From a bacterium (GTDB taxonomy: Bacteria > Cyanobacteriota > Vampirovibrionia > Gastranaerophilales > Gastranaerophilaceae), in the NCBI GenBank assembly GCA_017478515.1, contig JAFVDH010000008.1, forward strand, positions 1 through 64,000: a DNA stretch of 64,000 nt. The letters are read 5' to 3'. This document shows positions 25,884 to 34,156 of the stretch, in pieces. A model generated the notes under the pieces. The model saw only the letters and a list, made by a program, of their open reading frames with translations, did no database searches and was not told where the DNA came from. Numbering within the stretch: the stretch's first letter is position 1; every line of letters begins with the position of its first letter. Position numbers and translations under genes: made by a program.

Positions 25884-27602
25884 TTATCCTTTATCTGAAA
25901 GTAATACGTTATCAAGCGGTTTACCTGATAATACCCATGGATATACCATTTCCAGAGGTTCTATTATAAAATCTATAAATACCGGCCCGTCATATTCAAA
26001 GGCTTCTTTTAATGCGGGAACAATTTCTTCTTCTTTTTCTACTCGTATTCCTTTTGCACCATAGGCTTCTGCCAACTTAACGTAGTCGGGCGAAGAAATT
26101 TTTGTTTGTGAGTAGTGACCGTCGTACAATTTTTCCTGCCATTGTCTTACCATTCCTAAGTAACCGTTATCCATTATCATAACTTTTACAGGAAGTTTAT
26201 AGTCAACGCAAGTCATTAATTCTTGAATATTCATTTGAATTGAACCATCTCCTGCGATACAAATAACAGGATTTCCCTGACCTAAAACTGCTCCCATTGC
26301 AGCAGGAAAACCAAATCCCATTGTTCCTAAACCGCCTGAAGTTACAAGTTTTCTCGGTTCATTAAAGTTAAATGCCTGAACTGTCCACATTTGATGCTGC
26401 CCTACTTCTGTCGTTACAATAGGGTTCATATCTTTTGTGTATTCGTATATTCCTGAAAGTACGGTGTGTGCATGCAGTTTTTCCGAACGAATTTCGGGGA
26501 TTGCTCGTTTTGTTTTCCATTCTTTTATTACTTGAAACCACATTTTTTTGAATGTTTCATTTACATCGTAATGGTTGCTGTCAAGTTCTTTTAGCATTGT
26601 TTGAAGCGTTAATTTTGCATCTCCTACGATAGGTATGTCTACTTGAACATTTTTTGAAATAGAGCAAGGGTCAATATCTATGTGAATAATTTTTGCATCT
26701 TGAGCAAATTTCTTTAAAGAACCCGTTATTCTGTCATTAAATCTTGTCCCTATAGCTAAAAGTACATCGCAGTCGTTTACGGCAAAATTAGCCCAGTAGT
26801 TTCCGTGCATACCGAGCATTCCTAATGACAAATAGTCGTTTGCGGGATATGTTCCGACACCCATTAGTGTGTTTGCAACAGGAATTTCAAGTCTTTTTGC
26901 AAGTTCTCTAAGTTCATTACAGGCATCTGATAATAAAACCCCTCCTCCTGCTATTATTACAGGACGTTTTGCTCTGCATAGAAGTTGAACCGCTTGTGTT
27001 ATTTGTTTTGTGTTACCTTTATAATTTGGCTTATATCCTTGTAAATTTACTTTATCAGGATATTCAAATTCGCATGTTGCTGTCATAATATTTTTTGCCA
27101 AATCTACTACTACAGGTCCCGGTTTTCCTGTTGTTGCAATATGGAACGCTTCTTTTATTGTTCGTGTTAAGTCTTTTATATCTTTTACTAAATAATTATG
27201 TTTACAGCAGGCACGGGTTATTCCAACGATATCTGCTTCTTGGAATGCGTCGTTTCCTATTAAATTTGCAGAGACCTGTCCTGTGAATACTACAATTGGG
27301 TATCCGTCAAGATATGCATTCGCTATCCCTGTCACTGTATTTGTTGCTCCGGGGCCTGATGTTACTATTGCTACTCCGCATTTGCCTGATACTCTTGCAT
27401 AACCCTCTGCTGCGTGTACCGCTGCTTGTTCGTGTCTTACCAGGTAATGTTTTATCTCCGTTTCATGATACAGTGCTTCATATATGTCAAGTATTGCTCC
27501 TCCGGGGTATCCGAATACTTTGTCCACACCTTCTTTTTTTAATGATTCTATAAGTATTTGTGCTCCTGTTAATGTCTTGGATGCACTTACATCTTGCTCC
27601 AT
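25884..27602 (-). CDS. ilvB: Acetolactate synthase large (catalytic) subunit
   Basis: TPP-dependent enzyme making acetolactate or acetohydroxybutyrate for valine, leucine and isoleucine. 572 aa. The N-terminal domain has the catalytic glutamate in LVRHEQAAVHAAEGYARVSGK, the central FAD/DHS-like domain spans about 200-340, and the C-terminal TPP motif is AGDGSIQMNIQELMTCVDY ending in IMDN. The start follows AAAAAGGAACAG. It forms an operon with ilvH. Confidence 0.95.
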   Translation of the reverse strand: MEQDVSASKTLTGAQILIESLKKEGVDKVFGYPGGAILDIYEALYHETEIKHYLVRHEQAAVHAAEGYARVSGKCGVAIVTSGPGATNTVTGIANAYLDGYPIVVFTGQVSANLIGNDAFQEADIVGITRACCKHNYLVKDIKDLTRTIKEAFHIATTGKPGPVVVDLAKNIMTATCEFEYPDKVNLQGYKPNYKGNTKQITQAVQLLCRAKRPVIIAGGGVLLSDACNELRELAKRLEIPVANTLMGVGTYPANDYLSLGMLGMHGNYWANFAVNDCDVLLAIGTRFNDRITGSLKKFAQDAKIIHIDIDPCSISKNVQVDIPIVGDAKLTLQTMLKELDSNHYDVNETFKKMWFQVIKEWKTKRAIPEIRSEKLHAHTVLSGIYEYTKDMNPIVTTEVGQHQMWTVQAFNFNEPRKLVTSGGLGTMGFGFPAAMGAVLGQGNPVICIAGDGSIQMNIQELMTCVDYKLPVKVMIMDNGYLGMVRQWQEKLYDGHYSQTKISSPDYVKLAEAYGAKGIRVEKEEEIVPALKEAFEYDGPVFIDFIIEPLEMVYPWVLSGKPLDNVLLSDKG

Positions 27603-27776
27603 ATCTGTTCCTTTTTCATGAATACTTCTATTGTATTTATTTTATACAATAATTATTCTTTAAAATCAAGAAATAGCCCTTTTTTTATAAATATTTTATT
27701 ATATTTGTAGTAATTATTTTTAAAAATTTATTTATTATTGGCTGTTTTATATAAATGTCTTATAATTTTAGAAAGT

Positions 27777-28148
27777 TTACTCTTCTTCATAAAAAGTTTG
27801 TCCGACTTGCGGAAGTTCTGACGAATAAGCTTTTTGTATTTTTATGTTGTTGTTAACAGTATTCAATGTGTTTTTTAAATTTTCTTTTATTTGTATAATT
27901 GCATCTGATGTTTCTTTAATTTCGTTAAGAGCTTTTATTTCCAACTCTTTGATTTCGGGTTTTAATTCTTCGGGAATAATTGTTCCTTTTGTTGCCAGTT
28001 TAAGTTGTTTGGAAATATTTTTTATTTGGGATGCTTTTTGTACGGCCTCGTTTGTATGTCCTTGTGTTATTAATTCTTTTACTTCTTCTATAAGATAAAA
28101 CAACTGTGAATAGAGACTTTTTAATTGTTCAATGGCAGGATTACTCAT
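27777..28148 (-). CDS. Helical FliT/FlgN-like protein downstream of fliS
   Basis: 123 aa, nearly all helix, with heptad-like Leu/Ile spacing (LYSQLFYLIEEVKELI and a second helix at 70-105). This is the size and shape of flagellar type III export chaperones such as FliT. It begins 5 bp after fliS, where fliT is usually found. Sequence alone does not prove the family. It probably binds a late flagellar substrate such as FliD. Confidence 0.5.
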   Translation of the reverse strand: MSNPAIEQLKSLYSQLFYLIEEVKELITQGHTNEAVQKASQIKNISKQLKLATKGTIIPEELKPEIKELEIKALNEIKETSDAIIQIKENLKNTLNTVNNNIKIQKAYSSELPQVGQTFYEEE

Positions 28149-28153
28149 TAATC

Positions 28154-28642
28154 TTATTCTCCGTCATCATCTTCGTATTCGTCGTCATCTTCATATTCAT
28201 CATCGTCTTCGTAATCATCGTTTGATACGTATGTATCTCCTCCTGCATTTTGCATCATTGCTTGTGCTTCGGGCTTTGTCATGTTAATGGCTTGTTTCCA
28301 TGTTGCTCTTAAATCTACAAGAAATCCCAATACGTGGTGTACAATTTCTTTGTCTTTTTTCATGTTTGCATCGACAAGTCTGTTGTACAGGTATTGGTAT
28401 AATGCGTTTAATCTTACCGCAAAGTCTCCGCCTTGTTCAAAATCTATCGTATTCATAAATTCCAGCAAAATATGTTCTGCACCTACTATGTTATTATGTA
28501 TTTCCTGAATATTCTTCTCATCAAGTGCAATTAAAGCCTTGTTTAAAAACTGGATTGCTCCGTCATACAATAATATTAGCACTTTCTCCGGTGTCGCTGT
28601 TTCTACTTCCGTTCTTTGGTATTGTTTTAAATATGGATTCAT
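28154..28642 (-). CDS. fliS: Flagellin export chaperone FliS
   Basis: 162 aa. The N-terminus YLKQYQRTEVETATPEKVLI followed by LLYDGAIQFLNKALIALD is the FliS signature. FliS binds the C-terminal helix of flagellin and delivers it to the export gate. The last 20 residues are an unusual tail of Asp/Glu/Tyr repeats (YEDDDEYEDDDEYEDDD), absent from typical FliS of about 130 aa. The ribosome site is AGGTGA. It sits in the order flaG-fliS-fliT-like, with 12 and 5 bp between genes. Confidence 0.93.
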   Translation of the reverse strand: MNPYLKQYQRTEVETATPEKVLILLYDGAIQFLNKALIALDEKNIQEIHNNIVGAEHILLEFMNTIDFEQGGDFAVRLNALYQYLYNRLVDANMKKDKEIVHHVLGFLVDLRATWKQAINMTKPEAQAMMQNAGGDTYVSNDDYEDDDEYEDDDEYEDDDGE

Positions 28643-28654
28643 TTATTCACCTGT

Positions 28655-29128
28655 TTATATTTTCTTGTTTACAAGTACTCCTGATGATATTTTTAATCGG
28701 TCTATAAGTTTTATCATCTCTTTCGCTGTAATTGTTTCTACAGTTTTATCAGTATCTCTATTATATAATTCTATTACTTCAGAAAATTTATTCAAGCGTA
28801 TTCCTAATTTATCTGAAAATTTTGTATAAAAATCAAGGTCTGTTACTTCATTATCTTGAGAATTAAGCTCTACAGTATATGGATCTTCGACTTTTGGTTC
28901 TTTGCTTTTTCGACGCTTACCCTTTTTTTTCGGCTTACCGGATGTTTGGTCTTTTTCTTTTTCCTCATCAAGCGTAACTGCTTTTTCGCTATCTGTATTT
29001 GCTATCTGGTCGACATTTTTTGTTCCGAGATTTTGACGAATTTCGTGTTCCGTGTTTGCTGCCATTTGGGCTGATGTTTTATCTTGACCTAATCCTACCT
29101 GACTTAATGAAAATCCGTCTAACGCCAT
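28655..29128 (-). CDS. flaG: FlaG-family flagellar protein
   Basis: 157 aa. The C-terminal 50 residues match the FlaG pattern: GIRLNKFSEVIELYNRDTDK followed by TVETITAKEMIKLIDRL. The N-terminal half is a low-complexity Lys/Glu region (KPKKKGKRRKSKEPK) that is longer than in typical FlaG. FlaG influences filament length. It heads the flaG-fliS-fliT-like operon and is divergent from the gene at 29213. Confidence 0.8.
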   Translation of the reverse strand: MALDGFSLSQVGLGQDKTSAQMAANTEHEIRQNLGTKNVDQIANTDSEKAVTLDEEKEKDQTSGKPKKKGKRRKSKEPKVEDPYTVELNSQDNEVTDLDFYTKFSDKLGIRLNKFSEVIELYNRDTDKTVETITAKEMIKLIDRLKISSGVLVNKKI

Positions 29129-29212
29129 TTTGTTTCTTTCTTGTAATATCTTGCACTAAAAATGATTATAATATATAATTAAAAAAAATAGAATATATCG
29201 GAGAGTTGATTT

Positions 29213-29965
29213 TTGAAAAAAAGCTTGTTAGATACATTTACAGAAAGATTATTTGAATTTCCTCTTTGGGTCAAGCAGGTTATATATATTCGCCTGCGTG
29301 AACATTTGGAAACTTTCTTGAGTGATGATTTTATCAATGAAAAAAGTCATGAAAATTTTCACTTGTATCGTCCGAGCTTGTCTTATATCGGTAAGACTGA
29401 ACTCTTGGAACGTACTGCCGGTTTGGATACTAATTTGTATACATTTTTAGGTTTGGTTGAAGAGGGTAATGATATCATTACAATTGCTCTTAACAACTTT
29501 TGGACGTTAGAAGAGGTTTCTAAATATTTTATTTTCTGCTGCGAACAGAATTTTATTAAATCGCCTGTCCCTAATCCTATTATGATTATGGCAGGTTATT
29601 TGGCCGGTAAATATCGTACGGGTGAATATTTTAAACGTATCGGCAAAATTAATATTGACCAATTGGAACATACTATCAGAATTCAAAAAGAACTTAGAGA
29701 AAAAGGCGAAAGACCTCAGTTTGTTGAGTTGATGATTGAATTCGGCTATGTTACGGAAGCTGACTCAAAGGCTTTACTTGTTATGAAAGAACAGGCGTCA
29801 AAGAGATTTATTCTTGATGTTTCTTTAATTCCTGAGGGAATGTCTCTTGACGGTGCAAGTGTTGATAAGTATATTGCTGAAGTAAATGATTTAAAACAAG
29901 AAAATGCTAAGTTAAAATCTCAATTAAATAAAATTTTATTGTTCTTGAAGAAAAATGCAAAATAA
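29213..29965 (+). CDS. Conserved protein with MshEN-like helical domain
   Basis: 250 aa, starting with TTG, placed by the ribosome site GGAGAG 8 nt upstream. Residues about 145-190 (GKINIDQLEHTIRIQKELRE followed by an LMIEFGYVTEADSKALL stretch) resemble the MshEN/GspE N-terminal domain that binds nucleotides such as c-di-GMP in type II/IV systems. The C-terminus is a short coiled coil (DLKQENAKLKSQLNKIL). No ATPase domain follows, so it may be a regulator or adaptor. It is divergent from the flagellar operon, and its stop lies 11 bp inside the asparaginase gene. Confidence 0.6.
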   Translation: MKKSLLDTFTERLFEFPLWVKQVIYIRLREHLETFLSDDFINEKSHENFHLYRPSLSYIGKTELLERTAGLDTNLYTFLGLVEEGNDIITIALNNFWTLEEVSKYFIFCCEQNFIKSPVPNPIMIMAGYLAGKYRTGEYFKRIGKINIDQLEHTIRIQKELREKGERPQFVELMIEFGYVTEADSKALLVMKEQASKRFILDVSLIPEGMSLDGASVDKYIAEVNDLKQENAKLKSQLNKILLFLKKNAK

Positions 29966-30902
29966 TTATTATAATCCGGTTAAACTTATTGAGCATGTTC
30001 GAGATGGGCTTGTTGAACAGGAACATTCCGGATTTGTTGTTCTAAAACTCGGAAGTGAAGAAATTGATATAGGAGACAGCTTAAATTATCCTTTTTATCT
30101 CCGTTCATGTGCAAAACCGTTACAGGCGGCTATTATGATTGATGAGACGTTGGATGTTAAACTTGGTTTGACTTCTGAAGAAATTGCTATTGCCTGTGCT
30201 TCACATGCGGGTGAAAAGTGTCATGTTGATGCTGCTAAAAGCTTTTTGGCTAAAACAGGTATTGATGAAAGTTTTATAAAATGCGGTTTTCACAAGCCTC
30301 TTGCTAAGTCTGTAAAATTTGATAAGGACTCTGTTTTTTATAATAATTGTGTCGGTAAACATATTATGATGCTTGCTTTGTCCGAGCATTTCGGATTTAG
30401 TTTGGAGAATTATTATGAAAAAACTCATCCTTTGCAGTTATTAATTAAGAAAAAAGTTTATGAATTATGCGAGTATGACGGGGATACTCCTGTAACAACA
30501 GATGGATGCGGTGTTCCGATTTTTTCTATGCCGCTTAAAAATATGCTTACAGGATTTTTGAATTTGTTTTGCAATGAGAAATATTCAAAAATAAAAAATG
30601 CATTTTTACATAATCCGTATATAATTGGTGGCGAAGACCGACTTGATACAAAAGTTATGCAAAATTCTCCAATGTGTACTGCGAAAGTTGGGGCTGGAGG
30701 AATTTGTATTGTTGTGAATACTCTTACCTCCGATGGATTTATTGTGAAAATGCTTGATGCTGATATGAATGCAAGAGAATTTGTTGTATTAAATCTTTTG
30801 AAACAGCTTGGCTGGAGTAATATTGAAATTGATAATTCTATTAAAACTTTGCACAATCAAATTGTCGGGAAAAAAGAATTTTTATTTGATTTGTACGAAT
30901 AA
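29955..30902 (+). CDS. L-asparaginase (AnsA/PF06089-type)
   Basis: 315 aa. It shows the hallmarks of the Rhizobium-type asparaginase family: FYLRSCAKPLQAAIMID near the N-terminus, ACASHAGEKCH, and TTDGCGVPIFSMPL. It hydrolyses asparagine to aspartate and ammonia. No signal peptide, so cytoplasmic. It overlaps the upstream gene by 11 bp and is translationally coupled to it. A perfect terminator follows. Confidence 0.9.
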   Translation: MQNNYYNPVKLIEHVRDGLVEQEHSGFVVLKLGSEEIDIGDSLNYPFYLRSCAKPLQAAIMIDETLDVKLGLTSEEIAIACASHAGEKCHVDAAKSFLAKTGIDESFIKCGFHKPLAKSVKFDKDSVFYNNCVGKHIMMLALSEHFGFSLENYYEKTHPLQLLIKKKVYELCEYDGDTPVTTDGCGVPIFSMPLKNMLTGFLNLFCNEKYSKIKNAFLHNPYIIGGEDRLDTKVMQNSPMCTAKVGAGGICIVVNTLTSDGFIVKMLDADMNAREFVVLNLLKQLGWSNIEIDNSIKTLHNQIVGKKEFLFDLYE

Positions 30903-30921
30903 ATCATAAGTTTTTAGAATA

Positions 30922-30961
30922 TAGGCGGCGGTTAAGATTTTAATCTTAACCGCCGCCTATG
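30922..30961. terminator. Strong bidirectional hairpin terminator
   Basis: Two perfect 19-bp arms (30922-30940 and 30943-30961), GC-rich in the centre, with a 2-nt loop. It stands between the convergent asparaginase and argS genes. This is the strongest hairpin in the window. Confidence 0.85.
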
Positions 30962-30992
30962 TCTATTTTAATCATCTTTTTATATTGTCGTT

Positions 30993-32678
30993 TTACATTT
31001 TTTCAGGTGCTGTAACGGCAAGTATATCAAGGGCTTGTTTTAATATTGATTTTGTCGCATAGACTATTGATAATCTTCCTTTCATTATATTTTTATCTTC
31101 AACCAGTACCCTGTTTTTTGTATAGTATGAGTGAAATTCTGATGCAAGTTCAGATAAATATCTGCATATTGTGTATACGCTTCTTGTTTGTTCCGAAAGG
31201 ATTATTGTTGACTTAAAGTCTTCTAATTTTAATATTAATGACTTAGCATTTTCTACGTCATCTATAATGCTTTCCGCTTTGAAGTTTTCTATTGTTTTGT
31301 TGAATTCATCTTCTGTCAAAGGTGCTGCAATTTTTTCTCCTGTTTCGGTATTAATCTTGTCATTAATTGTGTTTCTTAGGATAGAGCAGGCTCTGGCATG
31401 GGCATATTGAACATAGAATACGGGATTTTCATCCGTAGATTTTTTCGCAAGTTCAATATCAAAATCAAGCGTATTGTTGATATCTCTCATACACATCCAA
31501 AATCTTGTTGCATCTACGCCTACTTCTTCAATTAAATCATCAAGGGTTATCATATTTTTACGTTTACCCATTCTTGTTTGTTCGCCGTTTATGACAAGAT
31601 TTACAAGTTGTCCCAGTAAAATTTCAAGTTTTTCGGAATTATATCCAAGTGCTTCAAGAGATGCCTTTACTCTTGCAACATAACCATGATGGTCTGCACC
31701 CCAGATATTTATTAATCTTTCAAATCCTCTGTCAAATTTATCCTTATGGTAGGCAATATCTGCTGTTAGGTAGGTATTTGAACCATCTGCTTTTTTTATT
31801 ACTCTGTCTTCATCATCGCCGTATTCCGATGATTTAAACCATATTGCACCCTCTTTTTCATATAGTTTTCCGCTTTCTTCAAGTTTTTTATATGAATTTT
31901 CAACTTTTCCTGAGGTATGCAAATCCAGTTCAGAATAAAATTTGTCAAAGTGTACTCTGAATTTGTTTAGTAATTCTTGTTGTAATCTTTCCATTTCTTT
32001 TTTTGCATAATCCGAAAGAATTTTTACATCTTCGGTATATTCGTTTTCTTTTAAGAATTTTTCCGCTACGGGAATTAAGTATTCACCTTGATAGTAGTTT
32101 TTTCTTTCAAGTTCATCTTGAGGAAAATCAACATTTTCACCTTTTAATTGTTTAAGTCTTATAAGCAGAGAATTTCCTAATTTTTGAATTTGAGAGCCTG
32201 CATCGTTTATGTAAAATTCCTGATAGACATCATGTCCGTAGAATTTCAAAAGATTTGCAAGAGCACTTCCCATTGCTGCCCATCTGCCGTGACCGATATG
32301 AAACGGCCCTGTAGGGTTTGCTGATACGTATTCTAAATTTATTTTTTCAGGTTTTATGTTTTTGGGCTTTGCAAAATTTTGACCTTGCTTAATAATTTCT
32401 TCAATCGTTTCTGCAAGCATTTTTCTTCCAAGTTTAAAATTTATAAATCCGCCAATCAGATTTACTTCGTAGCCGTCTTTAGAAAGATATTTTTCTATAT
32501 TTTGAGCGATAGCCGGCGGAGCAGTTTTTAATTCCCTTGCAAGCGGTGATACATTTATTGCAAAATCTCCAAAATCTGAATTTTTTGGTTTTTCTACCCT
32601 TAGATTACATTCTTGAATGTCAGGATAGGCTTGTTTTAATGCGGTTTTTGTTTCGTTTTCAAAAAATTGTTTATACAT
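30993..32678 (-). CDS. argS: Arginyl-tRNA synthetase
   Basis: 561 aa class I synthetase. The N-terminal Add-1 domain is followed by the HIGH motif in NPTGPFHIGHGRWAAMGSAL. The KMSKS counterpart is degenerate (TRMGKRKNMITLDDL), as is common in ArgRS. The C-terminal DALR anticodon-binding domain ends in ALDILAVTAPEKM. The ribosome site GGAGAAATAAAC fixes the start. Confidence 0.96.
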   Translation of the reverse strand: MYKQFFENETKTALKQAYPDIQECNLRVEKPKNSDFGDFAINVSPLARELKTAPPAIAQNIEKYLSKDGYEVNLIGGFINFKLGRKMLAETIEEIIKQGQNFAKPKNIKPEKINLEYVSANPTGPFHIGHGRWAAMGSALANLLKFYGHDVYQEFYINDAGSQIQKLGNSLLIRLKQLKGENVDFPQDELERKNYYQGEYLIPVAEKFLKENEYTEDVKILSDYAKKEMERLQQELLNKFRVHFDKFYSELDLHTSGKVENSYKKLEESGKLYEKEGAIWFKSSEYGDDEDRVIKKADGSNTYLTADIAYHKDKFDRGFERLINIWGADHHGYVARVKASLEALGYNSEKLEILLGQLVNLVINGEQTRMGKRKNMITLDDLIEEVGVDATRFWMCMRDINNTLDFDIELAKKSTDENPVFYVQYAHARACSILRNTINDKINTETGEKIAAPLTEDEFNKTIENFKAESIIDDVENAKSLILKLEDFKSTIILSEQTRSVYTICRYLSELASEFHSYYTKNRVLVEDKNIMKGRLSIVYATKSILKQALDILAVTAPEKM

Positions 32679-32728
32679 GTTTATTTCTCCATTTAAAATT
32701 TATTATAAATAAAAAAAAATATTTAAGA

Positions 32729-32734
32729 TATAAT
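32729..32734 (+). promoter_or_regulatory. -10 box (TATAAT) of mgtE, leaderless type
   Basis: Exact TATAAT ending 6 nt before the mgtE ATG. No ribosome site and no clear -35 box are visible. Confidence 0.6.
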
Positions 32735-32740
32735 TAAATT

Positions 32741-34111
32741 ATGAAAAATCTACCAACAACAATAGAAAGAATAAGAGAACTTCTTGATGATACATCGTCG
32801 GAAACACTTGCGGAAGAATTAAACAGCTTTCACAGTGCGGATTTAGCTGATATTTTGCAAGAGTTAAAAGATGATGAGCGTCTTGAATGTTTTAAGTTAA
32901 TAGATGTTGATAAGGCTTCTGAAATTATTGAATATCTTCCGCCTCAGCTTCAAGTAGAAATTTTGGGTGCGATTGACCAGGAACATGCGTCAAAAATTAT
33001 TACAATGCTTCCTCATGATGCTGCGGCTGACGTTCTGGGCGATATGGAAGAAGATGAAACAGAGACTTATTTGGATAAATTGCCTCAAAAGTTTTCAGAT
33101 GAAGTCAGAGAACTTTTAACATATAACGAAGAAACCGCAGGTGGTTTGATGAACCCGCTTGTTATGACGGTTAATATTGATATGACTGTTCAACAGGTTT
33201 TGGATTATGTTCGTATTAAGGCAGAAGAAGATAATCTTGATTTGTATTATATTTATGTTGTTGATAAACAAAATCATCTTATAGGTGTTGTTTCGCTGCG
33301 TGCGTTGCTGACTACGAGAAAAAATGTTAAAATTTCGGAAATTATGACTTCTGACATTGTTAAACTCCATGTTGACGACCAACAGGGTTATATTGCCGAT
33401 GAATTTATGAAATATCAATTTAATGCTTTGCCTGTTGTAGATTTGTATAACAGATTAAAAGGTGTTGTTACGTGGGATGATATTCAGGATGTTGTCGAAG
33501 AAGAAACTACAGAAGAAATCTATGCATCTTCAGGGATTTCAACAGGAAGTATTGATGAGGATGAAATTTTAGAGGGTTCTATGTTTACGTCTATAAGAGC
33601 AAGAACTCCATGGCTTTTTGTAACGTTAATCGGTGAATTTATCGCTGTTAATGTTGCAAACCATTTTGACGGAACATTAAAGGCTTTTCCTATAATTGCG
33701 ATATTTATGCCTCTTTTGGCAGGATTAGCCGGAAATATCGGAACTCAAAGTATTACACTTATGGTTCGTGGTTTGTCTACGGGGCAATTAACAATGAGTT
33801 CTGCGTTGTATAATATTTTCAGAGAAGGAGCTATCGGGCTTCTAATCGGGGCTGTTTTTGGTATGATGGTAACTTTGTTTACCTGGGGATGGCAGCATCA
33901 CTTTGAATTGGGTATTATTGTAGGGCTTTCAATGGCTATTAATATGTCTTTGGCAACAATTATAGGCACGCTTACTCCGTTTGCTATGAAAAAAATGAAT
34001 ATAGACCCTGCTGTCGCATCAGGACCTGTTATTGCTACTGCAATTGATGTTTTGGGCTTGGCTGTTTATTTTTCTCTTTCTACATTTTATATTCTTAAGT
34101 TTTTAAACTAA
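32741..34111 (+). CDS. mgtE: Magnesium transporter MgtE
   Basis: 456 aa. The order is typical: an N-terminal helical superfamily domain (LAEELNSFHSADLADILQEL), a pair of CBS domains (about residues 135-255, including MTSDIVKLHVDDQQGYIADEF), a plug helix, and five membrane segments from about residue 285 (PWLFVTLIGEFIAVNVAN, IFMPLLAGLAGNIGTQS). MgtE is a Mg2+-gated channel regulated by cytoplasmic Mg2+ through the N and CBS domains. A bidirectional terminator follows. Confidence 0.95.
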   Translation: MKNLPTTIERIRELLDDTSSETLAEELNSFHSADLADILQELKDDERLECFKLIDVDKASEIIEYLPPQLQVEILGAIDQEHASKIITMLPHDAAADVLGDMEEDETETYLDKLPQKFSDEVRELLTYNEETAGGLMNPLVMTVNIDMTVQQVLDYVRIKAEEDNLDLYYIYVVDKQNHLIGVVSLRALLTTRKNVKISEIMTSDIVKLHVDDQQGYIADEFMKYQFNALPVVDLYNRLKGVVTWDDIQDVVEEETTEEIYASSGISTGSIDEDEILEGSMFTSIRARTPWLFVTLIGEFIAVNVANHFDGTLKAFPIIAIFMPLLAGLAGNIGTQSITLMVRGLSTGQLTMSSALYNIFREGAIGLLIGAVFGMMVTLFTWGWQHHFELGIIVGLSMAINMSLATIIGTLTPFAMKKMNIDPAVASGPVIATAIDVLGLAVYFSLSTFYILKFLN

Positions 34112-34144
34112 AAAATAACGGCTGTACAATACAACCGTTATTTT
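34112..34144. terminator. Bidirectional terminator between mgtE and dxs
   Basis: AAAATAACGG-C-TGTA pairs with TACA-A-CCGTTATTTT with one internal mismatch and a 3-nt loop, flanked by A/T runs. Confidence 0.8.
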
Positions 34145-34156
34145 AAAATTATTAAA

